Of a stretch of 64,000 bases of DNA, positions 8,436 to 18,030 are shown piece by piece (position 1 is the stretch's first letter; each line of letters begins with the position of its first letter). The stretch comes from JAFDCJ01 sp964527835 (GTDB lineage Bacteria > Desulfobacterota > Desulfobacteria > Desulfobacterales > JAFDCJ01). A model generated the notes under the pieces. The model was not told where the DNA came from, ran no database searches, and saw nothing but the letters and a program-made list of their open reading frames with translations. The stretch is from assembly GCA_964527835.1 (NCBI GenBank), contig CAZGNV010000002.1:62001-126000 (forward strand), read 5' to 3'. Position numbers and translations under genes: made by a program.

Positions 8436-9914
8436 TTGATCCGAAAAATTATCCTGGCCGTTAGCGTGATCCTCGTATTGTCGTCCACAGCTCAATCCGG
8501 TGACGGTCTGCGGGTCTTGACCGAAAAAAACCCGCCCTTTAACTTCATCCGGGATGGTCGCCCCACCGGCTTTTCCACCGCCATCGTACGCCGGCTGCTG
8601 GCACGCTTGGACCTGCCCGACGACATCCAGCTCCTGCCCTGGGCCCGGGCCTACCGCCAGGCCCTGGACCGGCCCAATGTCATTTTGTTTTCCACTGCCC
8701 GCACCCCGCAGCGCGAGGACCTGTTTTACTGGGTGGGACCGCTTTATAAGGTCCGGTTCGGGTTCTATGCCCGCAAGAACTCCTCTCTGTGCCTTTACAG
8801 TCTGGAAGATGCCCGCAAAGTAAAGACCATCGCCACCTACCGCCACGATGTCAGGGAGCAGCTGCTGCTGACCCGGGGATTTACCAACATCGAGCGTTCC
8901 AAGTCAGCGGTCAGTGGTCTGAAAAAACTGGTGTCCGGCAGGGTTGATCTGTGGCTGCACAGCGATGTGGGGGCCCCCTGGCTTGCCAGGTCCGTGGGCA
9001 TCGATTTCGACCAGATCAAGCTGGTTTTGCCGTTCGAGGAAATTGAAGCCTATATCGCCATTTCCCGCAAGACGCCGCCGCACATGGTCAAACAGTGGCG
9101 GGCGGCTTTGGCGGCCATCAAACGCGACGGAAGCTTTTATGAAATCAGCCGCCAGTGGCTTCCCGCCGAAAGCATCCCGCCAGCCCACATGCAGCCCCTG
9201 GCGTCTCCAAAGATGCTGTCAAAATTAAAGATTTTCACCGAAAACTCTCCGCCGGCCAACTTCATGAAAGGGGGTAAACTGGGCGGGCTGTCGGTTGCCA
9301 TTGTGCGCGAGATCGTGCGCCGGTGCAAAATGCCCGACAGCATCCAGATGGTTCCCTGGGCCCGGGGATACACCCTGGCACTTACCCAGCCCGATGTTGC
9401 TCTGTTTTCGACCACCCGGCTGCCCCAGCGCGAAAAGCTGTTCAAATGGGTGGGGCCGCTGTATTCCCAGACCTGGGGCTTTTACGGCAAAAAGGGTGCT
9501 GGATTGAAAATTACTTCCCTTGAGCAGGCCAAAAAAGTGGCCCGTATCGGAACCTACCACAAGGATGCCAAGGAACAGTACCTGCTGGCCCAAGGATTCA
9601 CCAATCTTGTCAGTACCAACAAAAACCTCAGCAATATCCGTCACCTGCTGCGAGGCACCATCGATTTGTGGGTCAGCTCGGATTTCAACATGCCCTACCT
9701 GGTAAAACAGGCCGGCATCAATCCTGACCGCATCGAGCGGGTATATGCCTTTAAAAAGGTTGAAAACTACATCGCCTTTTCCACTAAAACCTCCGACTGC
9801 CTGATCCACCGATGGCAGCGCCAGCTGGATGAAATCAAACGCGACGGCACCTATGAGCGCCTGCGCGGCGGGCAAAATCTATACGGCATGATGTTAAAAA
9901 GGAAAGCACCGTGA
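8436..9914 (+). CDS. Exported protein with two tandem family-3 solute-binding domains
   Basis: A 492-residue periplasmic protein starting at a TTG with CTGGAG eight bases upstream, followed by a signal peptide (residues 1-22). Two homologous halves follow (about 25-245 and 265-485). Each repeats the same landmarks: LTEKNPPFNF / FTENSPPANF, PWARAYRQAL / PWARGYTLAL, ARTPQREDLFYWVGP / RLPQREKLFKWVGP and AAIKRDGSF / DEIKRDGTY. This is the SBP_bac_3 fold (amino-acid-type ligand binding), doubled by internal duplication. It overlaps the next gene by 4 bases, so it most likely serves as the ligand-sensing partner of that kinase rather than of an ABC transporter, none of which is nearby. Confidence 0.88.
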   Translation: MIRKIILAVSVILVLSSTAQSGDGLRVLTEKNPPFNFIRDGRPTGFSTAIVRRLLARLDLPDDIQLLPWARAYRQALDRPNVILFSTARTPQREDLFYWVGPLYKVRFGFYARKNSSLCLYSLEDARKVKTIATYRHDVREQLLLTRGFTNIERSKSAVSGLKKLVSGRVDLWLHSDVGAPWLARSVGIDFDQIKLVLPFEEIEAYIAISRKTPPHMVKQWRAALAAIKRDGSFYEISRQWLPAESIPPAHMQPLASPKMLSKLKIFTENSPPANFMKGGKLGGLSVAIVREIVRRCKMPDSIQMVPWARGYTLALTQPDVALFSTTRLPQREKLFKWVGPLYSQTWGFYGKKGAGLKITSLEQAKKVARIGTYHKDAKEQYLLAQGFTNLVSTNKNLSNIRHLLRGTIDLWVSSDFNMPYLVKQAGINPDRIERVYAFKKVENYIAFSTKTSDCLIHRWQRQLDEIKRDGTYERLRGGQNLYGMMLKRKAP

Positions 9915-12199
9915 ACGACGCATCCCGGCCGCAAGATCACAAAAAAACACCCTTTTGGGGGCGCCGTTCCTTGTCCCGGGAGCTGGCCATCAGCCTGGTT
10001 CTGCTGCTGGTCCTGTTCCAGGGAATCCTGCTGGCTTACGTTTACAGCCGCCAGTCCCGTTTTTTGATGCAGGAACTGGAAAAAAAAGCCGATGACCTGG
10101 CTGCCAACCTGAGCGCTGTGCTGGTGGTACCGCTGTGGGATTTTGACGACGAGCAGATCGGCAAAATCGGCATGTCGTTTCTGAAAAATGACGTGGTCGA
10201 TGAAGTGCACATCAAGGATTCGGCCGGCGCAACCCTTTTCAGGGCGCTCGAAGGCGCCAGTGCCCAGGAGCGCATTCAACGCGCGGTGGAAATCACTCAT
10301 AAAAACCAGGTCATCGGCCACGCGGATTTGTTTTTTTCCCGGGGGGCCTTTGAAAGAGATCTTGCCTGGTTTCGCAACACGATCTTGCTGGTTTTGCTCG
10401 GCTCTCTGGTCATGATCCTGGTGACCACCGATATCTTGCTGCGCATCTTCATGCGCCACCCCCTGGACATTCTTCAAAAAGGCATCGACCGCGTCGCCCG
10501 CGGCGACTACGGCTACAGCTTCGAAGAGATTCATCACCGCGAACTTGCCGGCATCGCCGCCCGATTCAAGGAGATGGCGGCCGGCATCCAGACCCGGGAA
10601 CGTTCCCTGCAGATCATCAACAAGGAGCTGCAGTCGGAAATTGCCGAGCGCAAACGCGCTGAAGACCGAATCCGGCAGAGCGAGGCCCGCAACCGGGCCC
10701 TGCTTGATGCCATGCCGGACATGATGTTTCACCTGGACCGCAACGGTGTCTTTCTGGATTTTAAAGGGACCCGGGAAGACTTGAAAATGCCCCCTGAAGC
10801 CTTTCTGGGAAAACCCATCGACCAGGTGATGCCGGCGGATATCACCCGGCTGATTACAACCAAAATCGCACAGGTGCTGAACAGCCGCCGGGTTGAAATT
10901 TTCGAGTATGAACTTTCCTCGATAGACCAGGTATCCTATTTTGAATGCCGCATGGTCGCTTTCAGCGCCGATACCGTGCTGGCGCTGGTGCGCAATATCA
11001 CCGCAAGCAAACAGGCCGTTGCAGATAAGTTCAGACTCGAGCAGCAGCTGCGCAAAGCGCAAAAAATGGAGGCCATCGGGACCCTGGCCGGCGGCGTGGC
11101 CCATGACCTGAACAATGTTCTGTCCGGGCTGGTGAGCTACCCGGAGCTCATCCTGCTGGATCTGCCTGCAGACAGCCCGCTGCGCCAATCCATCCTGACC
11201 ATCCAGAAGTCAGGGGAAAAAGCGGCCAATATTGTTCAGGACCTGCTGACCCTGGCCCGCCGGGGCGTTTCGGTCTCCGAGGTGGTCAACCTGAACCACA
11301 TTATCACGGACTACCTGAAAAGCCCCGAATATGAAAAGCTGAAGCAATACTATCCGCAGGTAAAACTTGAAATCGACCTTGAGCCGGACCTGCTGCCGGT
11401 GAAAGGCTCTCCGGTTCATTTGTCCAAGACCATGATGAATCTGGTGGCCAATGCCGCCGAAGCCATGCCCGAAGGCGGAACGGTCGTCATCTCCAGTCAC
11501 AACCGTTATATCGACAAACCGGTCCGGGGCTATGATGACATTCGCGAAGGCGATTACGTGATCCTGAAAGTTCGTGATACCGGCATTGGCATCGCCGAAA
11601 AGGACATCGAGCGTATTTTCGAACCGTTTTACACCAAAAAAGCCATGGGCCGCAGCGGCACCGGCCTGGGCATGGCCGTCGTCTGGGGAACGGTCAAAGA
11701 TCACAACGGATACATTGATGTGCACAGCATCGAGGGGCAGGGCACCGAATTTTCACTTTACCTGCCGGCCTGCCGGCAGCCAATGACTGAATCCCGGGAT
11801 CGGCTGTCAATGGAAGATTACCGCGGACAGGGCGAGTCAGTACTGGTCGTCGATGACATCGAAGAACAGCGGGCCATTGCCTGCGAAATCCTGACCCGCC
11901 TCGGGTACCGCACCGCCAGTGTCGCCAGTGGAGAAAAGGCGGTCGCTTACCTGAAAGCCCATCGGGTGGATCTGGTCGTGCTGGACATGATCATGAACCC
12001 GGGAATCGACGGACTTGAAACCTACCAGCAGATTATCCGCCAGCACCCCCGCCAGAAGGCCATCATTGCCAGCGGTTTTTCAGAATCCGAACGGGTCCGG
12101 GAAGCCCAGCGTCTGGGAGCCGGAGCCTATGTTAAAAAACCCTACCTGATGGAAAAACTTGCGGTTGCCATCAGACAGGAGCTGGACCGCACGGCCTGA
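9911..12199 (+). CDS. Hybrid sensor histidine kinase/response regulator
   Basis: A 762-residue membrane kinase starting at a GTG that overlaps the stop of the binding-protein gene. Order: TM1 (about 25-47), a short periplasmic domain, TM2 (about 155-178), HAMP, a coiled linker, PAS (about 260-370), HisKA with the H-box GGVAHDLNNVLSG (phospho-acceptor His), HATPase with N, G1 (DTGIGI) and G2 (GTGLGMAV) boxes, and a C-terminal receiver with the Asp in LVVLDMIMNP. The receiver is complete (DD pair, Asp, Lys in KKPY). No separate output regulator is adjacent. Its stimulus is inferred to be the ligand of the preceding double binding protein. Confidence 0.92.
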   Translation: MNDASRPQDHKKTPFWGRRSLSRELAISLVLLLVLFQGILLAYVYSRQSRFLMQELEKKADDLAANLSAVLVVPLWDFDDEQIGKIGMSFLKNDVVDEVHIKDSAGATLFRALEGASAQERIQRAVEITHKNQVIGHADLFFSRGAFERDLAWFRNTILLVLLGSLVMILVTTDILLRIFMRHPLDILQKGIDRVARGDYGYSFEEIHHRELAGIAARFKEMAAGIQTRERSLQIINKELQSEIAERKRAEDRIRQSEARNRALLDAMPDMMFHLDRNGVFLDFKGTREDLKMPPEAFLGKPIDQVMPADITRLITTKIAQVLNSRRVEIFEYELSSIDQVSYFECRMVAFSADTVLALVRNITASKQAVADKFRLEQQLRKAQKMEAIGTLAGGVAHDLNNVLSGLVSYPELILLDLPADSPLRQSILTIQKSGEKAANIVQDLLTLARRGVSVSEVVNLNHIITDYLKSPEYEKLKQYYPQVKLEIDLEPDLLPVKGSPVHLSKTMMNLVANAAEAMPEGGTVVISSHNRYIDKPVRGYDDIREGDYVILKVRDTGIGIAEKDIERIFEPFYTKKAMGRSGTGLGMAVVWGTVKDHNGYIDVHSIEGQGTEFSLYLPACRQPMTESRDRLSMEDYRGQGESVLVVDDIEEQRAIACEILTRLGYRTASVASGEKAVAYLKAHRVDLVVLDMIMNPGIDGLETYQQIIRQHPRQKAIIASGFSESERVREAQRLGAGAYVKKPYLMEKLAVAIRQELDRTA

Positions 12200-12382
12200 A
12201 AGAGCGGCAGCTGCAGCGGCAAAAACCGCTTCCCGCCCACTAATTTTGCAAATACGGCTTGAAAACCATTAATATTTCTGTAAAAATAGAAAGGTTAGAG
12301 AAATTTTCCATCTACCGTTGCACATCGTAGGCCTGGGCGATGGTGATCACGTTCCTCTTTCAGCAGGATTGGAGGGCACCCA

Positions 12383-13903
12383 ATGTTTAATGAAAGCAAG
12401 TCCAGCCAGCAGCTGCGAAAACTCGAAAAGCATTTGCAGCAGGAAAACCCGGTCCTTGCCGAAGTCGTGCAGAACTTTCGTGAACTGGACCGGATCAGCC
12501 GGCGGCTGGGCTTCTTCGAGCGCGAGCAGTCCCATGCCACCGCCACCCCGTGGTGGCCGCTGATTTCAGTTCTGGGCATCTATTCTGCAGGAAAATCGTC
12601 TTTTATCAACAGTTTTCTCGAGTATGATCTGCAGGCCGTGGGAATTCAGGCGGTAGATGACAAGTTCAGCGTCATCTGCTTTTCGCGGGAGAAAAGACCG
12701 CGGGTGCTGCCGGGCCTGGCGCTGGACGCCGATCCGCGCTTTCCATTGTATAAAATCAGCCAGGCAATCAACCAGGTCGCCGAAGGCGAGCACATCGATG
12801 CCTACCTGCAGCTCAAGACCTGCCCCAGCGAAAAGTTGCGCGGTAAAATTCTAATCGACTCCCCGGGTTTTGATGCTGACGCCCAGCGCACTTCCACCCT
12901 GCGCATTACCGATCACATCATCGACCTGTCGGATCTGGTGCTGGTTTTTTTTGACGCCCGGCATCCTGAAACCGGCTCCATGCGCGACACCCTGGAACAC
13001 CTGGTAAAGACAACCATCAACCGCCGAGATTCCAATAAATTTTTATATATCCTCAACCAGATCGATGTCACGGCCAAAGAAGACAGTCTGGAGGAAGTAT
13101 TCGCAGCCTGGCAGCGGGCGCTGGCGCAATATGGATTAACGGCGGGATGTTCCTATGCGATTTACAACCCGGATGCTGCCGTGCCGTTTGAAGATGAAGA
13201 GGTGCGTCAACGTTTCGAAAACAAGCGTCAGGCTGACATGGATGCCATCATCAGCCGCATCGAGCAGGTCGGCGTCGAGCGGGCCTACCGAATCATCGGA
13301 ATGCTGGAGCAAACCGCACGCATGCTGAAAAATGAAGTCGGCCCCCTGCTGCAGCGCTTCATCGATGGCTGGCGGCGCAAGGTGCTGTGGGTGGAAGGCG
13401 GATTGCTGGCAGCCCTGGTGGCCCTATTTTTGACCGTTACCATCTGGGGCGGATACTGGCAGGGCCTGGCGCTCAACCTGCCCTTCAAGGAAGGGATGAC
13501 CCTGTCCCCATACCTGCGCTATGGCCTGATTGGTGTTTTGCTGACAGCCGCGGGCTGGACGCACCTTCGCATTCGCCGCTGGGCAGCTGCCAAAACCGCT
13601 GCCAAACTGATTAAAGACGTCCCCAACGAACATCAGCGCGAACACTACAACCGCGCCTTTGTTAAAAACAGCCGCTGGTGGCGCAGCCTGCTGCTCCCCC
13701 GGCCGACCGGTTGGACGGGGCGAACCGCGGCCACCCTGGAGCGAATTCTCGATGACTGCAACGCTTACATTCAAAAGCTCAATGACCTGTATACCAACCC
13801 TTCCGGCGCAGAAGCCGCCGAATCTTCCAATCACGGCAATACGCCGGGTGGCCCCATCCCCGTGGACACCGCCATCTGGCCGGACAAGCTGCAAGACACT
13901 TGA
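12383..13903 (+). CDS. Dynamin-like membrane GTPase
   Basis: A 506-residue GTPase. G1 is GIYSAGKSSF (residues about 65-74), G3 is DSPGFD (about 163) and G4 is NQID (about 226), so nucleotide-binding residues are intact. Two hydrophobic segments near residues 335-360 and 375-395 would form a membrane hairpin, as in bacterial dynamin-related and YjdA/CrfC-like proteins. Start supported by GGAGG upstream. Likely acts in membrane remodelling or stress protection; the partner is unknown, although two small genes follow closely in the same direction. Confidence 0.8.
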   Translation: MFNESKSSQQLRKLEKHLQQENPVLAEVVQNFRELDRISRRLGFFEREQSHATATPWWPLISVLGIYSAGKSSFINSFLEYDLQAVGIQAVDDKFSVICFSREKRPRVLPGLALDADPRFPLYKISQAINQVAEGEHIDAYLQLKTCPSEKLRGKILIDSPGFDADAQRTSTLRITDHIIDLSDLVLVFFDARHPETGSMRDTLEHLVKTTINRRDSNKFLYILNQIDVTAKEDSLEEVFAAWQRALAQYGLTAGCSYAIYNPDAAVPFEDEEVRQRFENKRQADMDAIISRIEQVGVERAYRIIGMLEQTARMLKNEVGPLLQRFIDGWRRKVLWVEGGLLAALVALFLTVTIWGGYWQGLALNLPFKEGMTLSPYLRYGLIGVLLTAAGWTHLRIRRWAAAKTAAKLIKDVPNEHQREHYNRAFVKNSRWWRSLLLPRPTGWTGRTAATLERILDDCNAYIQKLNDLYTNPSGAEAAESSNHGNTPGGPIPVDTAIWPDKLQDT

Positions 13904-13924
13904 AATGTAAAATAATTGGGCCCT

Positions 13925-14440
13925 ATGGAAACGAAACCCAGACAAATTGTCGTCCCCAAAGAACAGGCCGTTTTCTGGCTGGATAAAAACGGCTGCTGGC
14001 ACAACGAACACGGCAAATTCCAGCACAAAAAAGTCATTGATTATTTTCATTCCTGCATCCGGCGGGATGAAAACGGTTACTATCTTTACCAGGGAGATGG
14101 CGATTTCAGCGAAAAAGTTTATTTCCCTTATGAAGATCAGGCCTTGTTTGTTTTTGATGTCAACATCGGCGCTGAAGTCACCCTTGTTTTGAACACCCGC
14201 AAAAAAGTCCGGCTGGATCCAAAAAAACTTTTTGTCAAAAATGACAGTCTTTACATGCAAATGGGAGATGAAATCGTCAAATTCGCCGAGCAGGGGCTGC
14301 TCAAAATAGCGCCCCTGCTGGAAGAAGAGGACAACCGGCTCTATATCCGCCTGCAGGACAAGCGATACCCCGTCGCCTCGGGCGAGGACAAACCGCCACT
14401 GCCGGCCTCGGGCAACGCGGCGACAGACGAGATCCGGTGA
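13925..14440 (+). CDS. Conserved protein of unknown function, DUF1285-like
   Basis: A 171-residue soluble protein. The order of features, an opening aromatic segment (FWLDKNGCWHNEHGKF), then a segment around RRDENGYYLYQ, then acidic strands (VEVTL-like) and a C-terminal Pro-rich tail, resembles DUF1285 proteins; this is a weak family match by eye. No catalytic motif is visible. It lies 21 bases after the dynamin-like gene, and its stop overlaps the next small gene by 4 bases. An in-frame TTG at 13916 is an alternative start. Confidence 0.6.
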   Translation: METKPRQIVVPKEQAVFWLDKNGCWHNEHGKFQHKKVIDYFHSCIRRDENGYYLYQGDGDFSEKVYFPYEDQALFVFDVNIGAEVTLVLNTRKKVRLDPKKLFVKNDSLYMQMGDEIVKFAEQGLLKIAPLLEEEDNRLYIRLQDKRYPVASGEDKPPLPASGNAATDEIR

Positions 14441-14718
14441 CGGCCATGAGATACTACGTTTATTTTGACGCCTACGGGCATGCACGGCAAATCATCAGCA
14501 GCCAGGAGTTGACCCAGAAATTTCACGATGACCCCGATGAATTTTTAGCCGCCGTGTGCCGGCATCAGCCCGGCGCGGCCGCCGGGCAAACCTGCGGCCA
14601 TGTGGGCACTTTGAGCTTTGATACCCGGCAGGAACTGGAGGCGTACCTTGCCGGGCTCGGTGATGAAATAACGGGCTTTTACGTTGGCAGTGCTGACAGC
14701 CGCCCCTACAATTTTTAG
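14437..14718 (+). CDS. Small conserved protein of unknown function
   Basis: A 93-residue protein starting at a GTG that overlaps the previous stop (GTGA); an ATG follows at 14446. It has an N-terminal beta-strand/helix (MRYYVYFDAYGHARQII), a Cys/His-bearing middle (VCRHQ, TCGHVG) and ends in NF. The tight overlap suggests translation coupled to the gene before it. No known domain was recognised. Confidence 0.6.
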   Translation: MTAMRYYVYFDAYGHARQIISSQELTQKFHDDPDEFLAAVCRHQPGAAAGQTCGHVGTLSFDTRQELEAYLAGLGDEITGFYVGSADSRPYNF

Positions 14719-14735
14719 TTTATGCTATTGATTTT

Positions 14736-16061
14736 ATGAAACAGCCGCAATTCGAAAAAATGGAGCCCCTCTTTCCGCTCATTCAGCATGAATGGCGAAA
14801 AATCAACCCCCTTGAAATGGTTCTTTACCAGCTTGCCCGGGGCAACACCTTTAACATGCGGGTCATCGGCCTGGAAGACATCAAGCGCTTCAATAAGGAA
14901 AATCCGGACTGCGTGGTCACCTTTAAACCCAACCACCTCAGCGAAGCCGACTTCATCCTGCTGTCCATTTTGTTCCGGGAAAACGACATGCAGGTGTCCG
15001 TTGAAGGCGGGGCGAACCTTTTCCTTGATGACATCGACATTTACAAGGACCTGCTGCCGGCCTTTGTAAACGAAAAATTCAAAGACTTCGTAAAAGACGA
15101 ACGTCTGAGCATCGCACAATATCTGACCAGCCGGGGGGCTTTTAAGGTCTTCCGGGAGCCGACCACCGTCCGGCAGCCCGACGGCAGTGAAATCAGCCTC
15201 GGCAGAAAGGACATCATCTCCCTGACCCGCGCCTATCGCTACCACCTGGTGAAAAACAAGCAGATGTACGTCACCTTTCCGGGCTACTCAACCGTTAAGG
15301 CCGGCCTGCTGGACCGCCTGAAAAAGGACCGCACCAAAACCGGCCGGAGCTATACCGGCAAGTTCGACGGATTTCATCATCTGCCGTTTTTAATGGACAT
15401 CGAGGCGTCCCTGTATGCTGAAATCGACGTGTATATTGTCGAAGTAAACATTGCCTACGAGCGGGTTTTGGAAGATGAACACTTCGCGGAATTAAACCGC
15501 CTCTATGAAGCCGGGGCCAGCAAAAGGGAAATCTACCTTAAAGACCTTGGCTATATCCTCCAACAATTTTGCAGTGATAAAATCAAGGGCAACCTGTCGA
15601 TCAAATTCGGCCCTCCCCGCAAAATCGAGCGGCTGGATCTTAAAGAAAGCTTTGTCAGCCGCAAGATCAAAAGTGCCGCCCACAAGTACGCGCAGCAGTC
15701 CTTTGACTACATGCTTTCCATGCAGCCGGTGTACCCGGCCAATATTTATTTCACGGCTTTTAATGAAAATTTTGACAGAACACCGGTGCGGGTGCTGAGG
15801 GAAAAAATCGATGTCATCCGGGATTATTTGAAAACTCTCGTTTGGGGCAGGCCAAACCGCCGGGTGGACCTGCATTATGTCAACAGTTACAACCAGCGGG
15901 TTATTTCAGCCGATGAGATCATCAACCGCACATTTCGCCTTTTCAGTCGCCCTTACAGGCATATCACCGACATTGACGGCGACATGTTTGTGGTCTACAA
16001 CAAGGATGTCGCCCAGCAATACCGCAACCATATCGCCCATTTCTTTGAGGATAAAAAGTAA
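14736..16061 (+). CDS. PlsB-like glycerol-3-phosphate/lysophosphatidate acyltransferase family
   Basis: A 441-residue protein of the PlsC/PlsB acyltransferase superfamily. The catalytic NHxxxxD motif is present as NHLSEAD (residues about 66-72). The phosphate-binding region appears as FPGYSTVKAG with RSYTGKFDG further on, in place of the classical FPEGTRS. There is no membrane segment, unlike PlsC. Expected role: acyl transfer to glycerol phosphate or a related acceptor in phospholipid synthesis. The second half (200-441) is less conserved and contains no motif I recognise. It starts 17 bases after the previous gene. Confidence 0.72.
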   Translation: MKQPQFEKMEPLFPLIQHEWRKINPLEMVLYQLARGNTFNMRVIGLEDIKRFNKENPDCVVTFKPNHLSEADFILLSILFRENDMQVSVEGGANLFLDDIDIYKDLLPAFVNEKFKDFVKDERLSIAQYLTSRGAFKVFREPTTVRQPDGSEISLGRKDIISLTRAYRYHLVKNKQMYVTFPGYSTVKAGLLDRLKKDRTKTGRSYTGKFDGFHHLPFLMDIEASLYAEIDVYIVEVNIAYERVLEDEHFAELNRLYEAGASKREIYLKDLGYILQQFCSDKIKGNLSIKFGPPRKIERLDLKESFVSRKIKSAAHKYAQQSFDYMLSMQPVYPANIYFTAFNENFDRTPVRVLREKIDVIRDYLKTLVWGRPNRRVDLHYVNSYNQRVISADEIINRTFRLFSRPYRHITDIDGDMFVVYNKDVAQQYRNHIAHFFEDKK

Positions 16062-16075
16062 AACAGCCGCATTGC

Positions 16076-16354
16076 TCAGCTGCCCTGCGTCGGCTCATGA
16101 TCCTTTTGCCGCCCGGCCTTGCCTTGCTCCAAATCCGCGATAATCTGCTTCAGCCGGAACTCGCGCGCCTCCACCTTGACCAGCATCATCCCGAAGGATT
16201 CCGCCAGTTCGGCCAGAAAGCTGGGATAGCGACCCTTTTTGGACAGTTCAAACAATCGCTGGGCATCTTCTTTGTCATAATGGCCGGAAGCAATCTTTTT
16301 ACAGCACGCATTGAGCATCTCGAAAAGATCCAGGTAATACTGTTCAAAGTCCAT
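16076..16354 (-). CDS. Small helical protein of unknown function
   Basis: A 92-residue, mainly helical protein. The start at 16354 is chosen for GGGAG seven bases upstream; the in-frame extension to 16387 lacks a ribosome site. It has a Cys pair (NACCKKIA), acidic helices and a C-terminal Lys/Arg-rich tail. It converges on the PlsB-like gene with only 14 bases between stops. No function assigned. Confidence 0.65.
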   Translation of the reverse strand: MDFEQYYLDLFEMLNACCKKIASGHYDKEDAQRLFELSKKGRYPSFLAELAESFGMMLVKVEAREFRLKQIIADLEQGKAGRQKDHEPTQGS

Positions 16355-16483
16355 GGTGTGTTCTCCCTTTTGGTTGATCCCCGGCAAACGTCGGCGCCTG
16401 GCGGTTGCAGGTCAAATCCATTGAGTTTTCCTTATGGATGATGTATGAGACAATCTGCACGGTACGATTTTTAAGCCGTTTAA

Positions 16484-16722
16484 TTTGATGAAGTCGTAAA
16501 AAGCTGATTTTGAGCGCCATCAACCCTTTTCGGAAATAGAGCGGTGAGGGGTTGAGCGTTAAAATTCGCACGCTGTTTGAGGGCGTCAGCCCGAGTTCTT
16601 GCGACGAATTCTTGTCCGCCTTCCTAAGGCAGGTAAACCTCAGGCGGATAGCGAAACCGGTGAAACGGCTCCCGAAAAGGCTCGCTTAAGCGAAAAATTG
16701 GACTTTTTACGGGGCTATCAAT
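16484..16722. repeat. Long palindromic intergenic element, copy B (inverted orientation)
   Basis: Homologous to copies A and C but reversed. It opens with TCGTAAAAAG, then GCGCCATCAACCCTTTTCGG, GGGGTTGAGCGTTAAAAT, an apex around TTTGAGG...GAGTTCTTGCGACG, then GCTCCCGAAAAGGCTCGC, and closes with GACTTTTTACGGGGC. The apex carries an extra palindromic segment (TTGTCCGCC...GGCGGATAG). The flanking 16355-16483 and 16723-16819 hold only promoter sequence. Confidence 0.85.
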
Positions 16723-16819
16723 AAATATAGTAAGCCCTTGGGCGATTGGCAAGCACAAGCGGTTGCGCCGGCCGCTTTTATTTGCGAGTCTTTGGGCGAA
16801 GGTTGCAGGGGAAACAATC

Positions 16820-17743
16820 ATGTCCAGACAGCTGAGTTTGTTTCCGGAAATAGCCACAAAAGAATCCCGGCCGGCCGGGGATAAAAAAACAGATGACCTG
16901 CCCGCCGCTTTGCCGCCTGTCGATGAAGTGCTGGCTGCAACCGGCCGGTTCCAACGCAGGCGGGACCTGGAACCGCTGATCGATTTTATCGGCCGTTTCC
17001 CACGCTACTCCGCCTTCAACGGATTTTTGCTTTACCTGCAAAACCCGGCCGCAACCCGGGTGGCAACGGCCCGGGGTTGGGTCCGCAAATTTCAGCGCCG
17101 GCCCGTGGCCGACGCCCGCCCCCTGCTCATTTTGGCCCCCATGGCCCCGGTTCTTTTCGTTTACGATGCAACAGATACCGTCGGCAAGCCCCTGCCGCCA
17201 GAACCTGAAGGCGGGCGTCTGAAGCCCTCGCAGCTTGAAAAAATCTATCAAACCATCGTGCACAATTGCACTTTGCAGGCCATTGCCGTTCATGAAACCC
17301 ATAGCGACGGATCCGATGCCGAACCCAGTGGACGGATTACCCCTGCTGTGCGAAAAAGACACCCCGATATCCAGCTTACAAAAGATATGCACTATCTGGT
17401 GCTCCTGGACCAGACCCGGCGGCTTGAAGACAGATATCGCGCCCTTGTGCGTGAACTGGGACACATTTTCTGCGGTCATCTCGGCATCGACCGGCATGCC
17501 TGGTGGCCGGAAAGAAAAGATCTGAACATGAAGGGCGAAGAACTCGAGGCCGGCTGCGTTGCCTTTCTGGTCTGCCGGCGTATCGGACTGCAGCCAAACC
17601 TGGAACAAAGCTTTGCGGATGGTTTGCCAATGGACAGTCCCCTGCCCGCCTTCAGCCTGAATAGCGTGCTGCAGGCCACCAGCCATATAGAAGAGATGGC
17701 CAGACGGCGCTGGCGCAAACCCACCAAACGCGGCCGCTACTAG
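16820..17743 (+). CDS. ArdC/IrrE-like protein with altered zinc motif
   Basis: A 307-residue protein. The start at 16820 has AGGGGA eight bases before it. The N-terminal part (residues about 40-85, including RYSAFNGFLLYLQNP) resembles the ssDNA-binding domain of ArdC antirestriction-type proteins. The C-terminal part resembles the IrrE/ImmA metallopeptidase core. The expected HELGH is RELGH (ALVRELGHIFCGHLG), with the third zinc ligand region GEELEAGCVAFLVCRRIGL present. The CGT codon differs from a His codon (CAT) by one transition. It may be a non-catalytic sensor or binding protein. It is a lone gene behind repeat B, a plausible mobile-DNA-related gene. Confidence 0.7.
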   Translation: MSRQLSLFPEIATKESRPAGDKKTDDLPAALPPVDEVLAATGRFQRRRDLEPLIDFIGRFPRYSAFNGFLLYLQNPAATRVATARGWVRKFQRRPVADARPLLILAPMAPVLFVYDATDTVGKPLPPEPEGGRLKPSQLEKIYQTIVHNCTLQAIAVHETHSDGSDAEPSGRITPAVRKRHPDIQLTKDMHYLVLLDQTRRLEDRYRALVRELGHIFCGHLGIDRHAWWPERKDLNMKGEELEAGCVAFLVCRRIGLQPNLEQSFADGLPMDSPLPAFSLNSVLQATSHIEEMARRRWRKPTKRGRY

Positions 17744-17862
17744 TGTATGAAGTCAAATCCCCATCAATTGGGTATTTTTTTTCACAATCCCGACACCCCC
17801 GCTTTTTCCTTTAGCATCTTAACCCTCTGATATCTAAATATAATTATCTAAAACAGCCGGGT

Positions 17863-17878
17863 TTGCACGCTTTTTGCT
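17863..17878 (+). promoter_or_regulatory. Candidate sigma-54 promoter
   Basis: TTGCACG-N4-TTGCT matches the -24/-12 consensus TGGCACG-N4-TTGCW with one mismatch, in the first G of the -24 element. It lies about 150 bases before the ERR-rich small protein and pseudopilin. A weak T-tailed hairpin for the preceding gene lies upstream at about 17759-17780 (CCCA-TCAAT-TGGG followed by TATTTTTTTT). Confidence 0.45.
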
Positions 17879-18030
17879 ACTCCCATTGGACAACCGGCTG
17901 ATCGATGCGCGTTTCCGCCTCAATACAGGCGGACGGACCCAAACCCAAAACGCTCCGCAGCCATGCAGGGGAGATCATTTCCGCTTCGCTGCGGGCAATG
18001 CGTCTGCAAACCCGTCGAAGGGGGTGTAAT

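Noticed and set aside
9851..11188. Minus-strand 445-codon frame opposite the histidine kinase
   Set aside because: Antisense shadow; the plus-strand kinase has full, ordered motifs.
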